This document shows positions 28,465-34,379 of a stretch of 34,379 nucleotides of DNA, one piece after another. Positions within the stretch are counted from its first letter, which is position 1, and every line of letters begins with the position of its first letter. The position numbers and the translations under genes are program-made. The DNA is from a virus. A model generated the notes under the pieces. That model searched no databases. It was not told the origin of the DNA and saw only the letters and a list, made by a program, of their open reading frames with translations. The stretch covers positions 1-34,379 of IMG/VR virus record IMGVR_UViG_3300027573_000081. One strand, written 5' to 3'.

Positions 28465-28991
28465 GCGACAAGAAGCTGACCGCCACGCAGGTCATGGATC
28501 AGAAGCGAGCGACTGAGCTGGCGCTGCGCAGCAACCAGCAGGGTGTCATTCCGCCAAAGGCAATGCGCGCGGCGCAACTTCCGCGCATGGCGCAGCCGCT
28601 GTCGTCGGAAGCGATCGCTGATCAGCAGCGACAGGACTTCCGCGAGGCGCAGCCGCACGTCGTCGGCAGCGTCACGGAGCTGAAGCACCTCATCCCGATA
28701 CGCGTGGCCACGCAGCGCGTGCTCGACGGCAAGTGGTCGGGCCGTGCGCTGCACGCGCATCGGGTGCTGCCCAGCGTGTTCGGCGGCAAGCACTACATCC
28801 TGCAGCTCGGGTACATGGAGGAGATCGGCATGCAGGATGACGCCGAGAAGATCGCCACGTTCCGCCTCGTCTTCGTCGTCAACCTGCCCGTGGATGCGAA
28901 GGCCGATCTCGACGACATGCTTCTGAAAGCGGACGCCTCGAACACGGCGGAAGCCATGATGCACATGCTCAACCTGAGGAGGATTCCCTGA
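28461..28991 (+). CDS. unrecognised protein, paralogue B (176 aa)
   Basis: ATG 28461 overlaps the previous stop (ATGA), with AAAGGAG upstream. After a polar N-terminal extension of about 70 residues, the chain carries RVLDGKWSGRALHAHRVLPS, FGGKHYILQLGYMEEIG and a C-terminal AEAMMHMLNLRRIP. These align by eye with paralogue A. Duplication with divergence is the simplest explanation. Its stop is followed by a -10-like TATAAT, which marks the end of this coupled unit. The function is unknown. Confidence 0.8.
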   Translation: MSDKKLTATQVMDQKRATELALRSNQQGVIPPKAMRAAQLPRMAQPLSSEAIADQQRQDFREAQPHVVGSVTELKHLIPIRVATQRVLDGKWSGRALHAHRVLPSVFGGKHYILQLGYMEEIGMQDDAEKIATFRLVFVVNLPVDAKADLDDMLLKADASNTAEAMMHMLNLRRIP

Positions 28992-29003
28992 CCCAGACTG
29001 ATG

Positions 29004-29009
29004 TATAAT
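29004..29009 (+). promoter_or_regulatory. candidate -10 element TATAAT
   Basis: A perfect TATAAT lies 34 bases upstream of the ATG at 29043, in one of few short noncoding gaps. No good TTGACA stands 16-18 bases upstream (GGATTC is there), so the -35 is weak or supplied by another factor. Confidence 0.45.
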
Positions 29010-29042
29010 TCCACACTCCCACCTACCAACCTGAAAGATGTT

Positions 29043-29930
29043 ATGAACAACCATCTAAACCTGAATTCCTGCGGCATCCTCGTGACGCTCGCCATCTCCC
29101 AGTGGACCGCGCGCAAGCTGGACCGCGGCGTGTCCGATGAGGTCGAGCAGAGCAAGGGCGCTAAGTCCAAGGGCGCCGCCCGCGTCAACAAGAACCTGCT
29201 CGCCGGCCGGCCCGAGCTGGAAGAGATCGCGCAGATCGCGACGAAGGCCCGCAACTACGTGTACGACAACACCTTCCCGTGGACCGACAGCGGGCAACGA
29301 CTGCTGCCCACGCTCAAGCTGGTCGAGTTCGACAAGACTGTGCGTGGGTACATGGCCGAGTTCAACGCCAAGGTGGACGGCTTCATCAGCATCTACCCTT
29401 CGCTGATCACGGCGCAGGCGATGGCCCTCGGCGACATGTTCAAGCGCGACGACTTCCCGTCGGCCTCCGAGATCGCCGGCAAGTTCTCCATCGGCATGGA
29501 CATCGAGCCGGTGCCGACGGCCGGCGACTTCCGCGTGGACGTGGGCAACGAGGCGCTGGAGGAGCTGCAGAAGAGCCTCTCCAACACCAATGCGAAGCGG
29601 GAGGCGGCGATGCTGGCCGACATCAGCAAGCGCTTCGGCGAGCATCTGGCGCGCATGTCCGACCGGCTGACCTCCGAGACGGACGCCAAGACGGGGGACC
29701 CCAAGCAGAAGCGCTTCCATGACACGCTGGTGTCGAGCGCCTTCGAGCTGTGCTCGCTGGTGAAATCCCTGCCGGCGTTGGCCGGGCACGACATCGACAG
29801 GCTGGCCACGGCGCTGGAGAAGGCGCTGGACGGCACCACGGCGCAGGTCTTGCGTGACGACTTCAGCAAGCGGGAGGACGTGCGCAAGGCGGTGAACAAG
29901 CTGCGCGACCAGTTCGACTTGTCAGCCTGA
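29043..29930 (+). CDS. conserved helical phage protein next to the MoxR/VWA block (295 aa)
   Basis: I set the start at ATG 29043, after GAAAGATG; an earlier in-frame ATG at 29001 lacks a site and overlaps the -10-like element. The product has GILVTLAISQWTARKLDRGV near the N-terminus, a basic stretch (KGAKSKGAARVNKNLLAG), a Tyr/Trp segment (ARNYVYDNTFPWTDSGQRLL), and a long helical C-terminal half. The L-V-x-L-x-I-x-x-W-x-AR-K-L opening and its location beside AAA+ and VWA genes recall the phage DUF3150 family, which also accompanies such genes. I offer that only as a weak match. A substrate or regulator of the ATPase is possible. Confidence 0.78.
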   Translation: MNNHLNLNSCGILVTLAISQWTARKLDRGVSDEVEQSKGAKSKGAARVNKNLLAGRPELEEIAQIATKARNYVYDNTFPWTDSGQRLLPTLKLVEFDKTVRGYMAEFNAKVDGFISIYPSLITAQAMALGDMFKRDDFPSASEIAGKFSIGMDIEPVPTAGDFRVDVGNEALEELQKSLSNTNAKREAAMLADISKRFGEHLARMSDRLTSETDAKTGDPKQKRFHDTLVSSAFELCSLVKSLPALAGHDIDRLATALEKALDGTTAQVLRDDFSKREDVRKAVNKLRDQFDLSA

Positions 29931-29945
29931 CGGGCGAGGTGCACC

Positions 29946-30173
29946 ATGCAGAAGTGGCACCGAGAGCTGGTGCACCGCCTTCGGGCGGTCGGCATCAGCG
30001 TCTCCGAGGTGAAGCAGGGCAGCAAGTCCACCCGGATACGTTGCAGCAAGGACGGAAATGAAACACTGTACTTTGCGTCCACCAGTGCCTCAGACTATCG
30101 GGCGATGGAGAACGCCGTGAAGGACATCACACGCGACCTAAGGCAGAAGGAGGAACATGGAACGCACCATTGA
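29946..30173 (+). CDS. HicA-like small protein (75 aa)
   Basis: ATG 29946 follows CGAGGTG. The product reads KWHRELVHRLRAVGISVSEV, then STRIRCSKDGNETLYFASTS and SDYRAMENAVKDITRDLRQK. This helix-strand-strand-helix order with S-x-S-D-x-RA-x-x-N-x-x-x-D-x-x-R is typical of small phage proteins with the double-stranded-RNA-binding-like HicA fold. HicA toxins usually have a His on the strand; here that position is not clearly His, and no HicB antitoxin follows. An RNA-binding role other than toxin is therefore as likely. It overlaps the VRR-NUC gene start by 17 bases. Confidence 0.72.
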   Translation: MQKWHRELVHRLRAVGISVSEVKQGSKSTRIRCSKDGNETLYFASTSASDYRAMENAVKDITRDLRQKEEHGTHH

Positions 30174-30552
30174 AACCCCGGTGAAGGAGCAGATCAGGAA
30201 CGCACTCAATGGCCGGGGGGTGTACTTCAGGATGCCTCCTGCCAACGGCTACGGCAAGGCAGGCGACTTCGACTTCGTGTGCTGCGTCCGTGGCCAGTTT
30301 CTCGGTATCGAAGCGAAGCGTGACGACAAGGAGGAACCGACGACGCTTCAGCATGACAACGCAGACAAGGCACGGCTGGCTGGTGCCGTGGTGCTGCTGA
30401 TCCACAAGGGCAACGTAGGGCTCGTGACGCAGACGGTGGACGCCCTGCACGCGCGCATCAAGCCGCCTAGCTACTGGCCCGAGCGGCGGCTGCTCGTGCC
30501 GGAGGACATCACCCCGCCGCTGCTGCGGCGGAAGCGAAGGGACAACCTATGA
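30157..30552 (+). CDS. VRR-NUC domain nuclease
   Basis: ATG 30157 follows GGAGG inside the end of the preceding gene. The 131-aa chain has the VRR-NUC signature: E6-TPVKEQI at the N-terminus, NGYGKAGDFDF with D37 near 36-40, FLGIEAKRDD with E52-x-K54, and Q65. It continues with AGAVVLLIHKGN, a strand pair seen in the family. These stand-alone phage enzymes belong to the PD-(D/E)XK superfamily and resemble Holliday-junction or branched-DNA nucleases. It lies upstream of the DNA polymerase, so it probably acts in replication or recombination of phage DNA. The C-terminus is basic (RRKRRDNL). All expected catalytic residues look present. Confidence 0.9.
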   Translation: MERTIETPVKEQIRNALNGRGVYFRMPPANGYGKAGDFDFVCCVRGQFLGIEAKRDDKEEPTTLQHDNADKARLAGAVVLLIHKGNVGLVTQTVDALHARIKPPSYWPERRLLVPEDITPPLLRRKRRDNL

Positions 30553-30854
30553 ACGAGATGAACGAACAGGAGCAAGCGGAGTTCGACGACTTCACAGCAC
30601 GCACCAAGCACTTCACCGACTCACAGCGGTACGCGTTGCGCAACTTCATCAGCATCGCCATCGGCATCGTCGATGCGCCGGACAAGCCCGCCGTGCTGCT
30701 GCGCGCGGTCGAGGGCGACGACGGCATGCGGCGCGTGATGGTGCACTGCCTGACGCCGGACCACGACGAGGCGTCGATCATGTTGCAGTACTACATGGAG
30801 GCACGCGCATCGGTCATCAGCGCCGCGATGCAGAGCAACGAACAGAGGCATTGA
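30549..30854 (+). CDS. unrecognised acidic protein (101 aa)
   Basis: ATG 30549 overlaps the VRR-NUC stop (ATGA). The product is helical with an acidic N-terminus (MNEMNEQEQAEFDDFTARTK), a hydrophobic helix (LRNFISIAIGIVDAP) and a C-terminal helix (ASIMLQYYMEARASVISAAM). No metal or catalytic motif is seen. The hydrophobic stretch is short for a membrane helix. A strong terminator follows within 14 bases, so this gene closes the unit before the PEP-CTERM genes. Confidence 0.75.
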   Translation: MNEMNEQEQAEFDDFTARTKHFTDSQRYALRNFISIAIGIVDAPDKPAVLLRAVEGDDGMRRVMVHCLTPDHDEASIMLQYYMEARASVISAAMQSNEQRH

Positions 30855-30867
30855 TCACTGAGGTCCA

Positions 30868-30899
30868 GCCCGAGCACCTCCAGAAAGCTCGGGCATTTT
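30868..30899 (+). terminator. intrinsic terminator before the PEP-CTERM genes
   Basis: GCCCGAGC (30868-30875) pairs with GCTCGGGC (30887-30894) around an 11-base loop and is followed by ATTTT. Only 12 bases separate it from the start codon of the next gene. Confidence 0.85.
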
Positions 30900-30911
30900 C
30901 AGGAGCTTGAA

Positions 30912-31517
30912 ATGAAGAAACTTTTCCTTGCGGCAGCAGCAGCGCTGGCGTTCTTCGCCGGACCTGCGAGCGCGGTCGTCGTCTGCGACAACTGCGTCTA
31001 CATCACGGGCCAGCCGGCGACGAACTTGGGCGAGCACGACCCGTCCATGTTCGACAACAGCACCTTCGGCAACGCCACCACGGGGCAGAACGGGAACTTC
31101 AGCAATACGTGGGTCTTCGACATCAACCCGGCCGGCAACGCAGCGCTCGACGTGATCTTCCTGCCGATCGCGAACATCAGCAACTTCACGGTGCGGCTGT
31201 TCGATGTGGTCAGCTCGACGTGCGGCGGCACGGGCGCTGCCTGCACGGCGCTGACGTTGGGCGGTCTGCTGGCAACGAGCAACACGATCCCCAACTACGC
31301 CTCGGTGCTGGACTTCACCGGGCCGCTCGACGGGACCTACGCCTTCGAGGTCAGCGGCACGATCAGCGGCTTGCTCGCCGGTCAGCCCGCGTCCTACGTC
31401 GGCAACCTGCAGACCGTGGCGGCGATCCCCGAGCCGGAGACGTACGCGCTGTTCGGCGCCGGCCTCGCCGCGCTGGCGTTCCTGCGCCGCAAGAAGAAGG
31501 GGGGTGCGCAAGCCTGA
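30912..31517 (+). CDS. PEP-CTERM sorting domain protein A
   Basis: ATG 30912 follows AGGAGC. The 201-aa precursor has a signal peptide (MKKLFLAAAAALAFFAGPAS, cleavage expected after residue 21, ASA). Its secreted body includes GNFSNTWVFDINPAGNAALD, which resembles the G-x-F-x-D-x-[FW] strand of FxDxF-type PEP-CTERM proteins, and CGGTGAAC. The C-terminal sorting signal reads IPEPETY (PEP at 173-175), a hydrophobic helix (ALFGAGLAALAFL) and a basic tail (RRKKK). In exosortase-bearing Gram-negative bacteria this signal directs processing and surface or matrix delivery. No exosortase is encoded in this window, so the host would have to supply it. Such a protein in a phage replication region is unusual; a host-derived accessory gene is the likely source. 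Confidence 0.92.
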   Translation: MKKLFLAAAAALAFFAGPASAVVVCDNCVYITGQPATNLGEHDPSMFDNSTFGNATTGQNGNFSNTWVFDINPAGNAALDVIFLPIANISNFTVRLFDVVSSTCGGTGAACTALTLGGLLATSNTIPNYASVLDFTGPLDGTYAFEVSGTISGLLAGQPASYVGNLQTVAAIPEPETYALFGAGLAALAFLRRKKKGGAQA

Positions 31518-31537
31518 GCCTTGCACCTCGCCACTTC

Positions 31538-31561
31538 ACCGCCGCCGAGGGCGGCGGTTTT
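31538..31561 (+). terminator. intrinsic terminator after PEP-CTERM gene A
   Basis: ACCGCCGCC (31538-31546) pairs perfectly with GGCGGCGGT (31550-31558) around GAG, followed by a short T-run. The next start codon is 24 bases further on. Confidence 0.85.
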
Positions 31562-31584
31562 CTACTCTTACAGGAATCAACGTC

Positions 31585-32247
31585 ATGAAGAAATTCTTCC
31601 TCGCGATCGCCACGGCGCTCGCACTCATCCATATACCCGCGCAAGCGGTGGACATCGGCTTCACCAACGAGTTCAGCGGTGGCACCGACTGCGCCGTTGC
31701 GGCCACGGGGTGCTCGACCCTCACGGTGACTTCGTTCGTTGGCGGGGTCCACTTCGAGCTGCAAGGCACGATGGTTCCGGGCGAGTTCGTCCGCGAGCTG
31801 TCGGGCAACTACAACGGCGGTCCGCTCACCATCTCCAACGTGACGGGCAACACGGAGACGTTCCTGGGCTTCGAGTTCGCCAGCAACGCCTTCAAGGCAG
31901 ACGGTGATGGGTTCTTCGACTGGATCATCCATCTGGACAACGCCCCGCCCGGCAACCGGTTCAACGGCACGGACACGCTGTCGTGGGACTTCCTCGGCGC
32001 CACGTTGTCGCAGTTCAACAGCCTGAGCGTGAACGGACCGGAAGGCAAGAACGGCTTCCTGTTCGCCACTCACGCGCAAGGGCTGGCCAACGGCGGCAGC
32101 GGCTGGTTCAACGGCACGGTCCCGCCCGGAGGCACCCCCTTCGACGTGACGCCGGTCCCTGAGCCCGAGACGTACGCGCTGTTCGCAGCCGGCCTTGCCG
32201 CGCTGGCCTACATGCAGCGTCGTCGCAAGAAGCAAGAGCAAGCCTAA
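31585..32247 (+). CDS. PEP-CTERM sorting domain protein B
   Basis: I choose ATG 31585 because it opens a typical signal peptide (MKKFFLAIATALALIHIPAQ, cleavage expected after residue 21, AQA); a longer frame starting upstream would bury this and cross the terminator. The 220-aa precursor body contains WDFLGATLSQFNSLSVNGPE and FLFATHAQGLANGGSGWFNG. This [AT]H-x-QG-x-x-x-G-x-SGW pattern is one I associate with PEP-CTERM family proteins. The C-terminus has VPEPETY (PEP at 192-194), a hydrophobic helix (ALFAAGLAALAYM) and a basic tail (QRRRKK). Signal and sorting regions closely match protein A, but the bodies differ. The two are best seen as related modules with a shared address and divergent cargo. 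Confidence 0.92.
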   Translation: MKKFFLAIATALALIHIPAQAVDIGFTNEFSGGTDCAVAATGCSTLTVTSFVGGVHFELQGTMVPGEFVRELSGNYNGGPLTISNVTGNTETFLGFEFASNAFKADGDGFFDWIIHLDNAPPGNRFNGTDTLSWDFLGATLSQFNSLSVNGPEGKNGFLFATHAQGLANGGSGWFNGTVPPGGTPFDVTPVPEPETYALFAAGLAALAYMQRRRKKQEQA

Positions 32248-32257
32248 GACTTGCCCC

Positions 32258-32287
32258 GCCCCCGGCGCAACGCCGGGGGCCCCTTTC
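32258..32287 (+). terminator. probable terminator after PEP-CTERM gene B
   Basis: GCCCCCGGCG (32258-32267) pairs with CGCCGGGGGC (32271-32280) around CAA. The T-tract (CCCCTTT) is poor, so termination may be partial and permit read-through to the polymerase gene, whose start is 18 bases beyond the stem. Confidence 0.6.
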
Positions 32288-32297
32288 GGGAGCACCA

Positions 32298-34301
32298 ATG
32301 CCACGTCCCTTTGACCGCATCATGGTCATCGACTTCGAGTCTGCGTGGGGCCGCGCAGTCCAACTCGGTTTCTCTTGTCAGACTATGGAGGAGTACCTCC
32401 GCGATCCACGCTTCAAGGCGTGGGGCCTATCGTGGTCATTCATCGACCTGAAGACCAACGCATGCCAGCCCGTGTGGGTGCGACGCTCCGGGCTCAAGAC
32501 ATTCTTCGCCGCGTTCGACTGGACGCGCATCGCAGTGGTCGCACAGAACGCAGCGTTCGATGTGTCGATCATGTTCTGGCACTACGGTGTCCACCCCGCA
32601 TTCATCCTCGATACCTTGTCGATGGGGCGTGCCCTCCACGGCGTCGAGGCAGGCAACAGTCTCAAGACGCTGGCCGAGCGCTACGAGCTGCCGCGCAAGA
32701 TGGACGGGCTCGCGTCGTCCGAGAACATCCTCGACGAGCTGCCCTTCCTCGTGGAGCAGGAGCTGTCCACGTACTGCAAGCACGATAGCTGGCTGTGTGC
32801 CGAGCTGCTGATCCGTATGCTGCCCTCGTTCCCGATCTCCGAGCTGCAGCTCATCGACATGACGGTGAAGATGTACACCAGACCCGTCCTCGAATTCGAC
32901 ACGCCGATGCTGGAGACGGCGCTGAAGGAGGACGAGGACGCCCTTGCCAAGGCGCTAGGGCGCGTCAATCGCACCGAGTCAGAGCTGGCCAGCAACGACA
33001 CGTTCGCCGACGTGCTGCGCCTGCTGGGCGTCGATCCGCCGATGAAACCCTCGCCGTCGGGCAAGGGCAAGGCCGAGGGCAAGATGATCTACGCCTTCGC
33101 CAAGAGCGACGCGCTCTTCCAGCAGATGCAGAACGGCGACAACGAAGACGTTGCCCTGCTCTGCGAGGCACGTCTCCGTGTGAAGTCCACGCAAGCCCGC
33201 ACGCGTGCCCAGCGGTTCATCGACATCTCGCACCGCGGCCCGCTGCCGGTGCCGCTCAACTACTGGGGCGCAGGGCCGGGCCGCTGGCAGGCATCGAAGG
33301 GCAGCAACGTCAACCTGCAGAACATGAAGCGCGGCAGCGCGCTGCGCAAGTCGATCAAGGCGCCCAACGGCTACGTGGTGGTCGTCGGCGACCTGATGCA
33401 GATCGAGCCGCGGGTGCTGGCCGAGCTGAGCGGCTACACGGACTTGCAAGGCATCTTCCGCTCCGGGCAGGACGCGTACGCGCAGTTCGGCGCCGGCATG
33501 TTCGGCGTGCCGGGCATGACGAAAGATACCCATCCTGTCCTTCGGCAATCGGCCAAGAGCGCGCTGCTGGGCGCTGGGTACATGCTAGGCTGGCCGAGCT
33601 TCGCCGGGCAGCTTCTTGCCGGCTTCCTCGGCGCTCCACCGAAGCGCTACACGGTGGCCGACGCCAAGCAGATGGGCATCACTGCGCAGCAGGTGATGAA
33701 GTTCACAGGCGACAAGTGGTGCATGGAGCGTGCTGCGCTCGTGCCGCACGCGTGCACCGACGATGAGCTGCTGATCCACTGCATCGTGGCGAAGGAGATC
33801 ATCGATCGCTACCGCGCGACGGCCGAGCCCGTGGTGAAGTTCTGGGGCTTCCTCAAGCAGATGCTGGAGGAGTGCCTGCATGGTGGCGCAACGCACACCT
33901 ACAAGTGCCTGACGTTCGAGAAGGGCGCGATCCTCATGCCCAACGGCATGCGCATCCTGTACCCCGAGCTGGCGAAGGGACGCGACGAGCGCGGCCGCAC
34001 TGCGTACACCTATCGCAAGGGCAAGAAGATCGAGTACATCCACCCCGGCACGCTGTGCAACAACGTGACGCAGGGGCTGGCTCGCATCGTGATGAGTGAT
34101 GGAATGCTTCGCGTCGCGAAGCGGCTGCCCGTGGTCCTCACGGTGCACGATGAACTGGCGGCACTCGCACGCCAGCAAGACGCTGCGAAGGCGAAGGTCT
34201 GGGTTCGCCAGCAGATGATCGTGGACCCGGTGTACCTGCCGGGCATCCCGCTAGACGCCGATGTCGGCGCACACCAACGCTATGGAGAAGCAAAACAATG
34301 A
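32298..34301 (+). CDS. family A DNA polymerase with 3'-5' exonuclease domain
   Basis: ATG 32298 follows GGGAG. The 667-aa enzyme has a complete proofreading domain: Exo I VIDFES (D12, E14), Exo II QNAAFD with the expected N and D, and Exo III YCKHD. The polymerase domain shows motif A GDLMQIEPRVLAEL (Asp near 365), where family A usually has D-Y-S-Q-IE-L-R. It also has motif B RQSAKSALLGAGYMLGW (from about 415), with R-x(3)-K but an altered N-F-G part, and motif C LTVHDELAA near 617. No 5'-3' exonuclease domain is present, as is usual in phages. It replicates phage DNA. The variant motifs A and B place it in a divergent phage lineage and could influence nucleotide selection. It is coupled to the next gene by ATGA. 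Confidence 0.93.
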   Translation: MPRPFDRIMVIDFESAWGRAVQLGFSCQTMEEYLRDPRFKAWGLSWSFIDLKTNACQPVWVRRSGLKTFFAAFDWTRIAVVAQNAAFDVSIMFWHYGVHPAFILDTLSMGRALHGVEAGNSLKTLAERYELPRKMDGLASSENILDELPFLVEQELSTYCKHDSWLCAELLIRMLPSFPISELQLIDMTVKMYTRPVLEFDTPMLETALKEDEDALAKALGRVNRTESELASNDTFADVLRLLGVDPPMKPSPSGKGKAEGKMIYAFAKSDALFQQMQNGDNEDVALLCEARLRVKSTQARTRAQRFIDISHRGPLPVPLNYWGAGPGRWQASKGSNVNLQNMKRGSALRKSIKAPNGYVVVVGDLMQIEPRVLAELSGYTDLQGIFRSGQDAYAQFGAGMFGVPGMTKDTHPVLRQSAKSALLGAGYMLGWPSFAGQLLAGFLGAPPKRYTVADAKQMGITAQQVMKFTGDKWCMERAALVPHACTDDELLIHCIVAKEIIDRYRATAEPVVKFWGFLKQMLEECLHGGATHTYKCLTFEKGAILMPNGMRILYPELAKGRDERGRTAYTYRKGKKIEYIHPGTLCNNVTQGLARIVMSDGMLRVAKRLPVVLTVHDELAALARQQDAAKAKVWVRQQMIVDPVYLPGIPLDADVGAHQRYGEAKQ

Positions 34302-34379
34302 CACATCCGATACCAACCTCGTTCCGCTTGCGCCGCCGCAAGTGGACTGTCCGGCGGCTGACCAGCAGCGTGAGTGGCA
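34298..34379 (+). CDS. start of an unrecognised gene (partial, cut at right edge)
   Basis: ATG 34298 overlaps the polymerase stop (ATGA) with GGAGAAG upstream. Twenty-seven codons are visible: MTHPIPTSFRLRRRKWTVRR at the start, basic and Arg-rich. Translational coupling to the polymerase suggests a replication-associated product. Too little is visible for a family call. Confidence 0.55.
   Translation, partial: MTHPIPTSFRLRRRKWTVRRLTSSVSG

Noticed and set aside
29001-29042. Longer N-terminus for the conserved helical protein
   Set aside because: The upstream ATG coincides with the -10-like TATAAT and has no ribosome binding site, whereas ATG 29043 follows GAAAG.

Overview
The window is part of a tailed double-stranded DNA phage (Caudoviricetes) genome. 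It is GC-rich by eye, densely packed and almost entirely coding. It holds a phage packaging and capsid module (small and large terminase, portal, scaffold-like protein, major capsid protein), a phage family A DNA polymerase, and about forty small genes joined by ATGA, GTGA or TTGA start/stop overlaps. I see no integrase, recognisable repressor, tRNA, rRNA, CRISPR array or insertion sequence. Both ends are cut inside genes. The GC-rich composition and two PEP-CTERM proteins suggest a Gram-negative host with an exosortase, most plausibly a betaproteobacterium such as a member of Burkholderiales. The host assignment is inference.

Layout. Positions 1-10328 are transcribed leftward: terminase small subunit, terminase large subunit, portal, a small helical protein, a GroES-like co-chaperonin, a scaffold-like protein, a conserved structural protein, a decoration-like protein, the major capsid protein, a bidirectional terminator, then small structural proteins and a Met/Ala/Pro-rich protein that runs off the left edge. 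Positions 10329-10651 are a divergent, partly AT-rich control region. From 10652 to the right edge everything is transcribed rightward. First come mostly unrecognised small early-type genes (10652-25721). Among them are a Cys-rich triple-repeat protein, an M20-like di-zinc peptidase and a NinX/DUF2591-like protein. Next is a block with a MoxR-like AAA+ ATPase, a metallopeptidase-VWA protein, two tandem paralogues and a conserved helical protein (25778-29930). Then come a HicA-like protein, a VRR-NUC nuclease, two PEP-CTERM surface-type proteins each followed by a terminator, and the DNA polymerase (29946-34301).

Most striking observations. (1) An 18-bp dyad, consensus GGTTGAC-N4-GTCAACC, occurs ten times, only in the control region and the rightward half. 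Five copies sit 18-22 bp upstream of a start codon, which looks like a dispersed operator or mRNA-leader system. (2) Two adjacent phage genes encode complete PEP-CTERM proteins (signal peptide, secreted body, PEP motif, membrane helix, basic tail), which would use the host exosortase pathway. (3) The phage carries an M20-like peptidase with all five metal-ligand positions and a MoxR/VWA-metallopeptidase pair. (4) A 310-bp noncoding segment (12525-12834) is AT-rich and rich in inverted repeats, and is a candidate origin or control locus.
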